Shown here piece by piece: positions 20,157 to 29,397 of a DNA stretch of 64,000 bases (position 1 is its first letter; every line of letters starts with the position of its first letter). The notes under the pieces are model-generated. The model made no database searches, had not been told where the DNA came from, and saw only the letters and a program-made list of their open reading frames with translations. Source of the DNA: CAVVUF01 sp963751425 (GTDB taxonomy: Bacteria > Chloroflexota > Anaerolineae > Anaerolineales > UBA4823). The translations under genes were made by a program, and so were the position numbers. Where the stretch lies: the NCBI GenBank assembly GCA_963751425.1, contig CAVVUF010000002.1, positions 558,001 to 622,000 on the forward strand, in the 5' to 3' direction.

Positions 20157-21572
20157 TCAGTCGCCTTTGCCTGGTTTGTGAAAATCTTTCGTGCTACGCT
20201 GCACCTTAAAAGCCGCATTGACCTGTGCCTTCGCTTGCGCTGGCGAGGCTGCCATCACACGCAGGTCATTCTGTAAATTGTTTAGAGACGCCAGGGCCTC
20301 CTGAGTACCAACCAGTTCGGAATAGGCACGTACGGCATCCAGTCCACGCTCGGCCTCTTTTGCTCCTGCGTGTGGCCGGCTGGCCATAATCCGAGAGGTG
20401 CTGAGCACCTGTGCAGCGCGCAGGTGCTTGAACACCCGCTCCGCAGTGGGCTGCACCAGACCTTCGCGCAGGGTGAAATCCTGCTCCGAGACGAAGCGTA
20501 CAGTCACACGGTTGAGAGAGGTACTCAGCGAATTGCCGGCGGGCGAGTGGAAATCGACCTGCCCATCCAGGCTCAAGCGGGCTCCAGGGGGCTGGGAAAG
20601 CAGCGTCAGGCGCAGAGGGATTTCTAGCTCGACATCGCAAGGGATATCACCGATGTTGACGGAAGCTTGTAATCCAACCAGCTCAGCCGGGTAAGCCGCA
20701 GAAAGCGGCATCAGCATCCCGCCAGGCGGCAAGTTGATCACCAATTTTGTATTGCGAGCAGCCAGGTTGGCAGCCTCGCCCAGCTCTCCGGTGAGATAGG
20801 CAGCGATTTGTGGGGCGGACTGGATATGATAATAACGCCCGCCGCCTTGGATGGCAATCTCAGCCATCAGCGCTTCGTTGTAGTCAGTGCCTACTCCTAG
20901 TGTGGAAAGAGTCAGTCCCTGCTGCCGGGCAGCCTGGCTGCGCCGGCCGATCTTTTCCAGGTCGGTCTCACCAACGTTCGCCTGCCCATCGCTCAACAAC
21001 AAGACCAGGTTGTTTTGGAGTGATTTTTGTGCAGCCTTGGTAATTCCTAATTCCAACCCGCCGTCCAGAGCCGTCATACCGGTGGCGGTGATCTCTTGGA
21101 GAGCGCTTTCGGTCACCTTGCGGAGGGGATCGTCTACGGTGGAGGGCTCGAGCACACAGCGCACGTCATTCGAAAAGGTGACCAGCGAGAATATATCTCC
21201 ATCATGCAAGTAGCGCAAAGCCAGGCGCACGGCTTCTTTAGCCTGGTGGAGCTTTTCCCCCTGCATCGAGCCGGAGATATCCAGCACCGCACTGAAGTTC
21301 AGCGGCGGCCTCCCGGTGAGCGAGGGAGCGGCTTGCTCTGGCGGCACCTTGCCGGGTGTGCGTAGCGTGACGATCAGGTACCGGTCGATATTCCTACCCG
21401 CCGGCGCTTTCACCTGGTCGAGTTCCATTTGGGCAAACAAGTAAGCCCCAGGTTGGGAGCCAGGGACTTGAGTTTCGAAAGCCAGCTCGCCTCCGCAGCG
21501 TGAGCATTCTTTCACACCGGAAGGCTCGTCTTGAAGCAAGCCGCAGTAAATACAACGCATCAGATTTGGCAT
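20157..21572 (-). CDS. VWA domain protein with N-terminal zinc ribbon
   Basis: 471 residues from ATG 21572, chosen because AGGAGG lies 7 bases upstream; the frame is open further but without such a site. A zinc ribbon (C7xxC10, C23xxC26) leads to a von Willebrand A domain with the MIDAS motif D98-x-S100-x-S102 (LDISGSMQG), GMTALDGGL and LLSDGQANVG. The C-terminal ~150 residues form a beta-rich region seen in similar Chloroflexota and cyanobacterial VWA proteins. There is no signal peptide, so it is cytoplasmic. It likely binds a partner protein in a metal-dependent manner. Confidence 0.88.
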   Translation of the reverse strand: MPNLMRCIYCGLLQDEPSGVKECSRCGGELAFETQVPGSQPGAYLFAQMELDQVKAPAGRNIDRYLIVTLRTPGKVPPEQAAPSLTGRPPLNFSAVLDISGSMQGEKLHQAKEAVRLALRYLHDGDIFSLVTFSNDVRCVLEPSTVDDPLRKVTESALQEITATGMTALDGGLELGITKAAQKSLQNNLVLLLSDGQANVGETDLEKIGRRSQAARQQGLTLSTLGVGTDYNEALMAEIAIQGGGRYYHIQSAPQIAAYLTGELGEAANLAARNTKLVINLPPGGMLMPLSAAYPAELVGLQASVNIGDIPCDVELEIPLRLTLLSQPPGARLSLDGQVDFHSPAGNSLSTSLNRVTVRFVSEQDFTLREGLVQPTAERVFKHLRAAQVLSTSRIMASRPHAGAKEAERGLDAVRAYSELVGTQEALASLNNLQNDLRVMAASPAQAKAQVNAAFKVQRSTKDFHKPGKGD

Positions 21573-21813
21573 GGGTAAACCTCCTGGTTCAGTAAGTTTA
21601 TTATACAGGGGAACGAGCAAATGGCTAAGGTTCCATCTCTCAGGTTCCCCAGCTCCAATATAAATGAGAGGATGATTTTCACACCGTTTCAAGCAATCAC
21701 GGTTATAATAGGTAAAGTATATCCGAATTATAGGTGATGAACAATTGATCGACCCGGAAAATTAATCGTTGGGATAACCGCTCTAATGGAAAAGAGTGAG
21801 AGGAAGGATTAAG

Positions 21814-22944
21814 ATGCCTGGCAAAAGCTCCTCGGTTAGAAATGGTGCTTTTATATTGGGTGCAGCTTTTGGAGCTGGATTAGCCTTGATAGCCAACCAG
21901 CGCTTCCGTAAGCAACCCGAATTTTTCCCTTCCAATATCCGCCGTAAGTTTGCCATGGATCGGGCTCTTTCCAGGGCGCGCCAGGCAGGCCCGGTTACCT
22001 TGACCCCAGCTTCTCGATATGTGATCTTTTCGGACCATCACAAAGGCGGACGTGATCGAGCGGATGATTTTTTACCATGCGAACCCACGTATCTCACCGC
22101 ATTAGATTTTTACTTCCAAGAGAATTACAACTTGATCATCTTGGGAGATGCCGAAGAATTATTAGAAGAAACGATCCCTCGGGTAATTGCTGCATACCCG
22201 AATGTTCTTCAAAGTGAAGCGCGTTTCTACCCAAACCGTTATATCCGTTTTTCTGGAAACCATGATAATGCCTGGGAAATAAAAGATCTGGTCAGGCAAT
22301 ATCTCGATCCATTTTTCCCGGGGATCGAGATCCGTAAGGAGTTAATCTTTGAATTTAGGGATGAGCTTGATAGGCAGGGTGAAATTCTCCTCTTGCACGG
22401 GCATCAAGGTACACTGGACGGCGATGTTTTTAATTTTCTCCCACCCCATATCCTGCCTTTATACCGGCAGTTCCAGGACAAAACGGGTTTAGGACATACC
22501 AGCCCGTCTCGCGATGCTTATGATCGCAGCATCCAGGATAACCAGATGTATACCTGGGCTAGCCAGCAAGAAAAATTAATCCTGATTGCCGGGCATACCC
22601 ATCGCCCGATTTGGGGATCGATGACGCATCTAGAACAACTCATGGCTCAATTCCATGCACTGCTGTACATGCAGCCCCAACCCAGTAATTTTGAAAGCGA
22701 GGCTGTCCGCTTGCAAGAAGAGATCCAACGTCGGGTCAAAATCGATCCTCCCAAAGCTGATGCAATCAAAACCAGGCCTTGTTATTTCAACACAGGCTGC
22801 TGCCGTTTTAGCGATGGGGATATAACGGGTATTGAGATCGAGGGTGGAGATATTCGTTTGATCAAATGGGGAAGTCAAAATGGACAAATCGAGCGCAGAG
22901 AATTAGAAAGGATTCGACTGGCAGAGGTTTTTGTGTTACTCTAA
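21814..22944 (+). CDS. Calcineurin-type metallophosphoesterase
   Basis: 376 residues from ATG 21814 (AGAGGAAGG upstream). A hydrophobic segment at residues about 10-26 may anchor it. The metal ligands are visible in order: FSDHHKGG (DxH), ILGDAEELL (GD), FSGNHDNAW (GNHD), LLHGHQG and IAGHTHRP. It hydrolyses phosphomonoesters or diesters; the substrate is unknown. The dipeptidase gene starts 14 bp downstream, so the two are probably co-transcribed. Confidence 0.9.
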   Translation: MPGKSSSVRNGAFILGAAFGAGLALIANQRFRKQPEFFPSNIRRKFAMDRALSRARQAGPVTLTPASRYVIFSDHHKGGRDRADDFLPCEPTYLTALDFYFQENYNLIILGDAEELLEETIPRVIAAYPNVLQSEARFYPNRYIRFSGNHDNAWEIKDLVRQYLDPFFPGIEIRKELIFEFRDELDRQGEILLLHGHQGTLDGDVFNFLPPHILPLYRQFQDKTGLGHTSPSRDAYDRSIQDNQMYTWASQQEKLILIAGHTHRPIWGSMTHLEQLMAQFHALLYMQPQPSNFESEAVRLQEEIQRRVKIDPPKADAIKTRPCYFNTGCCRFSDGDITGIEIEGGDIRLIKWGSQNGQIERRELERIRLAEVFVLL

Positions 22945-22957
22945 TAATGGAGATCTT

Positions 22958-24131
22958 ATGAGCTTCGAGCAAAATCTAGATTGGGAACGCCTTCATTTCC
23001 AGGACTCGCTGATCTTTGACCTGCATGCTCATCCCGGCTTAAACATCAGCTTATTCAATCGTGTACTCACCAAACGGTTCTACCCTTCGGCGCGTGCCTT
23101 TGATCCTTTTAGTGTGCGCACAAATTACTCCTCGTTTGAAAGCAGGCGGAGTGGATATCTTGCTCTCTGTCCAGTATGCGCCTGAGAGGGGGATTGTTCG
23201 TGAATGCCCGCCTTTGAAATCCTTGCGTTATCTCATGCCGAGTATTTGGAAGAAGATCTATGAGAGACCTTATTTCGAGGTGATCAATACTTTACTGGAT
23301 GAGATGGAAAAATCCATCGCCACATCCATCGATCCAGCCACTGGCAAGCCCATGGCCAAGTTGGCCACCTCGTTATCTGAGCTGGATGCCATCCTGACAC
23401 AAACGGGGGAAAAGCCGGTCGCTTTCATCCATTGTGTCGAAGGTGGGCATGCCATCGATGGAAAGCTGGAGAACCTGGGGGCGCTGTTCAAACGGGGTGT
23501 GGCTTATATGACCCTGGCGCATTTCTTCGAAAATGAGATTGTACACCCCACCTTCCCCTGGCCTGAATATATGCAGAAATATAATTGGTTCCAGGGAAAA
23601 AGCAACAACGTTGCCCTGGGATTGAAACCGTTTGGGGAGCAGGTCGTTGAAAAAATGGTCGAGATGGGTATGATCATAGATATCTCTCACTGCACGCCGT
23701 CCGCTCGTTCCCGGGTTTATGAAATTGTGGGCAACCGTGCTCCTTTGATGGCCACTCATGTTGGAGCATTCGAAATCAACCCTGATCCATATAACCTGAA
23801 GGATTGGGAGATCAAGAAGGTTGCGGAAAGCGGCGGTATCGTGGGGGTGATCTTCATGAATTACTGGACCATGCCTCACGAAACCGGTCGTGGCCTGAAC
23901 TTCATCTCACGCACCATTGACCACTTTATCAAAGTGGGCGGGATCGACCATGTGGGCATCGGCAGTGATTTCGATGGTTTCACCGATCCCCCTGACGATT
24001 TGAAAGACGCCTCCGAGCTGCCGCGCTTGACCCAACGTTTGCTGGCTGAAGGGTTCACCAGGGAGATGATGATCAAGATTTGGGGCGGCAATGCCTTGCG
24101 CGTGCTGCGTGAAGGGTGGAAGAAACATTAA
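22958..24131 (+). CDS. Membrane dipeptidase family (peptidase M19), frameshifted
   Basis: About 390 residues. Start: ATG 22958 behind GGAG. The first ~55 residues and the rest are in different frames; an indel near 23118-23125 joins RTNY to TPRLKAGGVDILLSV. Zinc ligands typical of M19 are present: FDLHAHPG (HxD-like), IHCVEGGHAI (Glu), IDISHCTPSA (His), ATHVGAF (His) and GIGSDFDG (Asp). It cleaves dipeptides or related amides. No signal peptide is seen, so it is cytoplasmic. It is followed within 30 bp by the protease inhibitor and papain genes, giving a peptide-handling cluster. Confidence 0.88.
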
Positions 24132-24158
24132 TTTACTTTCCCAGAAAAGGTGTTGGAA

Positions 24159-24452
24159 ATGAGCGAAGAAAAAGTTGCCCAAGTTTTACAAGTTGATCAG
24201 AAGTTTTCGATTGACCTGGAAGCCATACCCGGTGCAGGATATATGTGGGAAGTGTCCGCTCAGCCGGAGGAGCTTGAAATTTTAAGCCGGGATGTGGTTT
24301 CCATCTCAAAGGAAATCGGTGGGCCTTCTACCCAAAGGTTTGTTCTCGTTGCTCGCCAACCCGGAAATTTTTCCATAGCTTTCGAGTTGAAACGCAGATG
24401 GGAAAAGAGCTCAATCAAAACCAAAGTATTCAAAATCCAGGCCGTTCAATAA
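24159..24452 (+). CDS. Chagasin-type cysteine protease inhibitor (I42)
   Basis: 97 residues. The three inhibitory loops of the I42 family can be seen: GAGYMWEV (the NPTTGxxW loop), GGPSTQRF and RRWEKS (the RPW loop). There is no signal peptide. The papain-like protease gene follows after 16 bp on the same strand, so inhibitor and target enzyme are probably made together. Start: ATG 24159, with AAAGGTG upstream; a TTG at 24150 is possible but less likely. Confidence 0.85.
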   Translation: MSEEKVAQVLQVDQKFSIDLEAIPGAGYMWEVSAQPEELEILSRDVVSISKEIGGPSTQRFVLVARQPGNFSIAFELKRRWEKSSIKTKVFKIQAVQ

Positions 24453-24468
24453 AAGAAATGGAGAAAAT

Positions 24469-25386
24469 ATGCCTGCAACACCTTCAAATTCAATCGATTT
24501 AACGCGTGTTACACCGTCGAAAAAGACTCAGGCTGAAAGAAAGAATGAGAACTTAAAGAATGAGTTATCTGCTCAGAATGCCCGCTGGGAGGCTCACCAG
24601 ACGCCGCAAAGCTACCTGACGATGGCTCAAAAAAAAGCTTTGATGGGAGTCGTTCCAGATAAGGAGTTTCAGCAAAAAGCCAAGACTGAAGCAGCAGCAG
24701 AGCGGGGTCTCCTGCCTGTCTTTGATCCTGAGGTAGATTGGCGCACCAAGGATGGTGGCAAAGTATCGCCGGTAAAGGATCAGGGGACCTGTGGATCCTG
24801 CGTTTCTTTTGGTACGGTTGGCTTACTCGAATCCATGGGCTTGATCGAGAGAAATGTCCTGCTCGATCTATCTGAGGCCGACCTCCATTTCTGTTCCAGT
24901 CATGGAGCGAGCTGTGGTGGTTGGTATCCTTTAGCAGCCCTCTTATCCGTGAAAAACCGCGGCGTCTGTGACGAGACCCGCTTTCCTTATGCTGCGGCTT
25001 TCTCCAATGGCGACCCTCAATGCGTGTCTGCTCCGGACCGGGCCAGCCATATCTATCGCTTTAAAAATACCAGTTGGATCGTCTTCGATGCCTACCGTAA
25101 GGATTACCTGACGCATCACGGGCCGATGGTCGCTTGTATGACTGTTTACGATGATTTCTTCTCGTATGGTGGAGGCGTGTATCACCATGTGTCGGGTGTT
25201 CGAGCCGGTGGGCACTGCATCCTGGTAGTCGGTTATTCCCAGGCGGAAGGCTGCTGGATCTGTAAGAATTCTTGGGGCACATCCTGGGGTGAAGCCGGCT
25301 TTTTCAAGATCGCCTACGGAGATTGTGGGATTGACAGCCTTATTTCACCGTTCTTTGGCGCTCGCGAGATGGTTTTCCCAGCTTAG
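24469..25386 (+). CDS. Papain-like cysteine protease (C1A)
   Basis: 305 residues. After a ~90-residue charged N-terminal region (a possible pro-segment or coiled-coil), the mature domain begins near VDWRTKDGGKVSPVKDQ. The catalytic residues are Q105 (KDQGTCGSC), C111, H249 (AGGHCILVVGY) and N267 (CKNSWGTSWG). There is no signal peptide, which is unusual for a papain enzyme and fits with the co-encoded cytoplasmic inhibitor. Related bacterial C1A proteases occur in Chloroflexota. The start has GGAGA 8 bases upstream. Confidence 0.92.
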   Translation: MPATPSNSIDLTRVTPSKKTQAERKNENLKNELSAQNARWEAHQTPQSYLTMAQKKALMGVVPDKEFQQKAKTEAAAERGLLPVFDPEVDWRTKDGGKVSPVKDQGTCGSCVSFGTVGLLESMGLIERNVLLDLSEADLHFCSSHGASCGGWYPLAALLSVKNRGVCDETRFPYAAAFSNGDPQCVSAPDRASHIYRFKNTSWIVFDAYRKDYLTHHGPMVACMTVYDDFFSYGGGVYHHVSGVRAGGHCILVVGYSQAEGCWICKNSWGTSWGEAGFFKIAYGDCGIDSLISPFFGAREMVFPA

Positions 25387-25565
25387 CCTGGGCGAAGAAA
25401 ATTCGCTTCATTCTGCCTGGATCAACACCCCGCAGTAGACAAATGGGATCGCGTGATCGTCGATCCAGCCTGCCCTCGGACGAGTAAGCGACGAGCCTTG
25501 TTTGTCACTGGAATTCGGATGGAAGCAAGGCTCCTCAGACGCGCATTAAATCCTGAATCGAAACC

Positions 25566-26516
25566 TCAGGATAATCTATTCCGGATGCGCTCACTTGCCT
25601 GAGCGAAAACCTTTCCCTGGTTTCGATCCCGGAAGACACTGGCACCTCCAAAGAGCTGCACTCCCCAAGAAGGCAGAGGTGATTCAGCCAACTCAAGCAG
25701 GCTGTCTGGAAAATCCAGCGCATCCAGGATGAGCTGGACCTTGTGGTTTGAAGGGATAAAGGAAGGTGCAAGAGCAAGAAATTCCCTTCCCCAGGCGGGA
25801 GAGCGCCCGCTCTTGGTGCAGTAGATCAATGGCGTGAACACGTCGATTGCCTCCGCCAGTAAAACATAATCTTGCCCAAAGATCCGCTTGGCCGCACCGT
25901 CGAACTCCTCGGGTGTCCAGGGGCACATATACGCGCCGATAACGCATTCCGGCAGGTAAGACCGGATGATCCGGGCAAAGTGTTGGGCAAATCCGGCGAT
26001 CCGCTCACATTTGTGTCTCATCCATTGTTCAGATGCAGTGCGCATGATCTGCTCGGGTGTGACTGCATCCATGCCAGTTGCGTCACAAAATTCAGCAATG
26101 CAGTCCGCGCAAAAGCAATTGTCTTGAAGATCAGGTTCGGGGGTTTCAAACCAGCCTGCGTAGGTCAGGTAATCGAGCCAGATACCTGCCGGGCGGAATA
26201 TTCGTAAACCCTCGATCAGGGATGCTTCGGTTTCTTCCAGGAATTCTTTTTGGGATAGGCAAACCCCCTGAACCAGTGCGTCATACCGGATCCGTTTTCC
26301 ATCAAACCCAGTTGGGATCAGTTCTGGATGGGAGGAAAAATCAGCTCGGAAGGTTTTGAATTCCACACAAGCTGAAATGGCGTGTTTTTGACAGATGTCG
26401 AAGGCTGCCGGGTCGAAGCCATGAAACCAGCAGGCATTGGCACCGAATTCGAAGAATTGGGGTATCGAATCTAAAGCCGAGCTGCCGTAGGGTCCGAACA
26501 ATGGAGTGGTCTGCAT
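25566..26516 (-). CDS. Putative glycoside-hydrolase-like TIM barrel protein
   Basis: 316 residues. I do not recognise the exact family. The N-terminal FFEFGANACWFHG, the segment FRPAGIWLDYLTYAGWFETP with an Asp at a strand end, the CFCADC cysteine pair and IDVFTPLIYCTKSG resemble (beta/alpha)8 proteins annotated as hypothetical glycosyl hydrolases. There is no signal peptide. It is a single gene, followed downstream on its strand by the next glycosyltransferase region only at a distance. Confidence 0.5.
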   Translation of the reverse strand: MQTTPLFGPYGSSALDSIPQFFEFGANACWFHGFDPAAFDICQKHAISACVEFKTFRADFSSHPELIPTGFDGKRIRYDALVQGVCLSQKEFLEETEASLIEGLRIFRPAGIWLDYLTYAGWFETPEPDLQDNCFCADCIAEFCDATGMDAVTPEQIMRTASEQWMRHKCERIAGFAQHFARIIRSYLPECVIGAYMCPWTPEEFDGAAKRIFGQDYVLLAEAIDVFTPLIYCTKSGRSPAWGREFLALAPSFIPSNHKVQLILDALDFPDSLLELAESPLPSWGVQLFGGASVFRDRNQGKVFAQASERIRNRLS

Positions 26517-26566
26517 CTCAAGTTCCTTTTTTTCATTCGGTTTCGTAAAATATCGAATACGCCCGA

Positions 26567-27877
26567 TTATAACCTTTCCAGATCAGCTGTTTTATTCACT
26601 TCAATGCCATGCCGCCGGATTGCCCAGGCAAATAATAACAGATTTAAGCTCAGGTATCCCAGTCCTAGAATATTGACAGCCAGGTTTGGCTGGATGAAGA
26701 AGACCAACAAGAACAGCCCCACTGGTCCGAAAAACCAGGCTGCCAGGAGCAAGGTTGGAAGCTGTTTCTGATGATTGAGAACGAGCAGGATGGGGATCAG
26801 AAGTACCCACATGTAAAAATGGGAATGCCAGGCGATTGTAAAAGTTGCTGTCAAGGTTGCCAATATCAGGAGAAGAAAAGCAGTTTTATTCTGCGGACTG
26901 TTTTGGCGCCATGACCTGAGTGTGAGGAACGCCATGATCAGCATACCTGCTGCGGCGATTACCCACGCAGCCCACCCAGGAAAAAACGCCTTCAGGTTGA
27001 GAGCCAGCGCGCGCCAGTTCATCATAGCCGGTCCGGTCTGGATTAAGGGTCCTGCGAAGCGCCTCGCGAGCTCCAAAGAGGCGCGCACACCATCAACGCC
27101 TGCCAGGAGAAGCGAGCTCAGCAAGATCGTCAAACCACCTGCCAGGAAACCGATCAAGACTCGCCAGCGCTTCTGCAGGATCAGCCCGGGCAGCAGCATG
27201 ATCAAAGAGAGCGGTTTTATGAGCATTCCTGCCAGCCATACCCCACTAATTCTTGGTTTCCCATTCAAAATTGCCAGGGAAAATTCTCCCAGGCAGATCA
27301 TAAGGAACACATTGCTTTGACCAAGGCCCAGGTTGGAGATGGCTGGCAGGCAGGCTGACCAGGCGAACAGCTCAAAGAAGCTGGGGGCTACCTTGAGGGC
27401 CTTCGAGAATCGCAGGAGGTAAGCGGGCAGGATAACCAGGTTGAGAGCACAGAAGAGCAGGTAGCTGGTCGTGAACCCGAACCGGGAGAAGGGTAGGAAA
27501 AAAATCACGTAGACCGGCAGATAAGGCATGGATACCTTCAGCCGTGGCTGGATTAAGGAACCATCCGGACAGGCCAAAGGTAAGGCTTCTTGATAGGCGT
27601 TTTGGAGCTCCTGATCGTATACGCTTAAAAAACCATGCTGCAGGGCAATCTGGGCGGAGGCGTAATACCCGCGAAAATCCGTCCCCAGGGTTTCACAAAT
27701 AGTGCCAGGTCGAAAGAAAAGCAAGCCGGTTACCAGGCAAACCAGTATCATCAAACTCCACAGCTTTCCAATCCGCTGGTGGAATAATGCTCCCTGGCAG
27801 GCCGGTAGGTGTTCATCTGGAATGGCAGATCGACCTTGTTGCATTTTTTGAGGCCCTTTTCCTGTTATGGAATTCAT
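26567..27877 (-). CDS. GT87-like (DUF2029) membrane glycosyltransferase
   Basis: 436 residues with about ten membrane segments. The motifs GTDFRGYYASAQIAL (first periplasmic loop, acidic residue), LGLGQSNVFLM and GVWLAGMLIKPLSLIMLLPGLIL (with the conserved K-P) fit the GT87/DUF2029 family of polyprenyl-phosphate-mannose dependent transferases. It lies 51 bp upstream of the TIM-barrel gene on the same strand and diverges from the GT2 gene at 27995. It may use the lipid-linked sugar made by that GT2 enzyme. Confidence 0.85.
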   Translation of the reverse strand: MNSITGKGPQKMQQGRSAIPDEHLPACQGALFHQRIGKLWSLMILVCLVTGLLFFRPGTICETLGTDFRGYYASAQIALQHGFLSVYDQELQNAYQEALPLACPDGSLIQPRLKVSMPYLPVYVIFFLPFSRFGFTTSYLLFCALNLVILPAYLLRFSKALKVAPSFFELFAWSACLPAISNLGLGQSNVFLMICLGEFSLAILNGKPRISGVWLAGMLIKPLSLIMLLPGLILQKRWRVLIGFLAGGLTILLSSLLLAGVDGVRASLELARRFAGPLIQTGPAMMNWRALALNLKAFFPGWAAWVIAAAGMLIMAFLTLRSWRQNSPQNKTAFLLLILATLTATFTIAWHSHFYMWVLLIPILLVLNHQKQLPTLLLAAWFFGPVGLFLLVFFIQPNLAVNILGLGYLSLNLLLFAWAIRRHGIEVNKTADLERL

Positions 27878-27994
27878 TAAGGGTCTTTAGGAATTGCCGT
27901 GGTGGACAACCGTAACACCCCAAAATACGGACAATTCCACAGTAACTCCAATTGAGCCTTAAATAAATAGGTAGGTGTTGATTATAATTTCGTT

Positions 27995-28696
27995 ATGCAA
28001 ATGGACCAGGTACAAGTGAGCATCATTATTCCGACTTTCAACGAGGCCGAAAACATCGCCGGAGTCCTTTCCAGTATTCCAGGCGATTTTACACCCGAAA
28101 TTCTGGTGGTAGATGGCGGTTCGCAGGATGGCACTGTTGAAATTGCCATATCTGCAGGAGCCAGGGTGATCGCTGAACCACGGAAGGGGTATGGATGGGC
28201 TTGTGCGACCGGGTTGGCTGCAGCACAGGGAGAAATTGTGGTTTTCATGGATGGGGATGGGGCAGATGACCCGCGCTATCTTCCAGAATTAGTCCGACCG
28301 GTCCTGGAGGACCAGGCTGAGATGGTGTTGGGGGCGCGCTTGAGCAGGTTGAGCGATCCTGGGGCTATGCCCTGTCACCAACGGTTCGGCAATGAGTTGG
28401 CAGCCTGCCTGATCCGCCTCCTGTACCACTTGCCGCTTACAGATCTCAGCCCATTCCGCGCCGTCCGTCGCGAAGACTTGCTTAGGTTGTATATGTCAGA
28501 GATGACCTACGGCTGGCCCACCGAAATGATCGTCAAGGCTGCTCAAAGCCGCTGGCGCATTCGAGAAGTGCCGGTCGCCTATCACCCTCGGCAGGCGGGA
28601 AGATCAAAAATCAGCGGGACCTTCAAGGGAACTGCCCTGGCAGCTTATTACATTATTGGTACAATTCTGCGCTTTGCCCTGCGGCGAGTGACATGA
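27995..28696 (+). CDS. Glycosyltransferase family 2 (dolichol-phosphate mannosyltransferase-like)
   Basis: 233 residues. It begins with VSIIIPTFNEAENIAGVL. It has the nucleotide-sugar site VVDGGSQDGT, the metal-binding FMDGDGADDP and the late motif RQAGRSKISGTFKG typical of DPM1-like enzymes. It likely transfers a sugar from a nucleotide donor to polyprenyl phosphate. The stop overlaps the start of the next gene by four bases (ATGA). Confidence 0.93.
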   Translation: MQMDQVQVSIIIPTFNEAENIAGVLSSIPGDFTPEILVVDGGSQDGTVEIAISAGARVIAEPRKGYGWACATGLAAAQGEIVVFMDGDGADDPRYLPELVRPVLEDQAEMVLGARLSRLSDPGAMPCHQRFGNELAACLIRLLYHLPLTDLSPFRAVRREDLLRLYMSEMTYGWPTEMIVKAAQSRWRIREVPVAYHPRQAGRSKISGTFKGTALAAYYIIGTILRFALRRVT

Positions 28697-29364
28697 AAGA
28701 TAGCATCTGTGTCATCATGGCCAAGCAGCCTCAGGTCGGCCGGACTAAGACCCGCCTATCACCGCCATTGACTCTTGAGCAAGCGGCCATTCTGTATGAA
28801 GCCTTGCTGCGGGATACCATAGCTTTGGTTAAAAGCCTGCCAATCACCTTAGCCTTAGCGATTTCCCCTTCCAGCTCGCGCGCTTACTTCAGCAGCATTG
28901 TCCCTCCGCATACCCTCTTGCTGCCCATCGAAGGCAAAGATATTGGCGCCTGCCTTACACAGGCTTTCCAGTGTTTATTGGGAAGGGGCTGGACGAAGGT
29001 AATTGCCTTGAACGCCGATGGCCCATCTCTACCTCCGGATTACCTCTTGCAAGCTGTAAAGTTATTAGGAGAACGTGAAGTGGCCTTGGGTCCGGCGCAG
29101 GATGGAGGCTATTACCTGGTCGGCATGCAGCGCCCTCATTTGGGTATCTTCCAGGGAATTGTCTGGAGCACCGAACATGTATTTGTACAAACGCTCAAAA
29201 GGGCTGAGGCTTTAGGTCTGAGCGTTGGGGTGACATCTGTATGGTATGATGTGGATACGAGCGCCGATCTCCGGCAGTTGCAAAATGACCTGAACAGCTT
29301 GCCTTCCGACCGACTTGTTCATACTCGAACGTTTTTCGCACAATGGGGTGGGATGGTTTTCTGA
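28693..29364 (+). CDS. DUF2064/TIGR04282-type glycosyltransferase
   Basis: 223 residues. The N-terminal IMAKQPQVGRTKTRLSPPL and the central LNADGPSLPPDYL and LGPAQDGGYYLVGM motifs define the TIGR04282 group (rSAM/selenodomain-associated transferase 1), a GT-A nucleotidyl/sugar transferase fold. It overlaps the GT2 gene by four bases, so both are translated together. A radical SAM gene converges immediately downstream, as often found for this family. Confidence 0.88.
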   Translation: MKDSICVIMAKQPQVGRTKTRLSPPLTLEQAAILYEALLRDTIALVKSLPITLALAISPSSSRAYFSSIVPPHTLLLPIEGKDIGACLTQAFQCLLGRGWTKVIALNADGPSLPPDYLLQAVKLLGEREVALGPAQDGGYYLVGMQRPHLGIFQGIVWSTEHVFVQTLKRAEALGLSVGVTSVWYDVDTSADLRQLQNDLNSLPSDRLVHTRTFFAQWGGMVF

Positions 29365-29397
29365 GTTCAGAACCCAACGGGTCCGAAGCTATTTACT

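Noticed and set aside
25387..25565. Second gene after the papain protease
   Set aside because: The short frames there lack start sites and overlap the end of the next gene in antisense.
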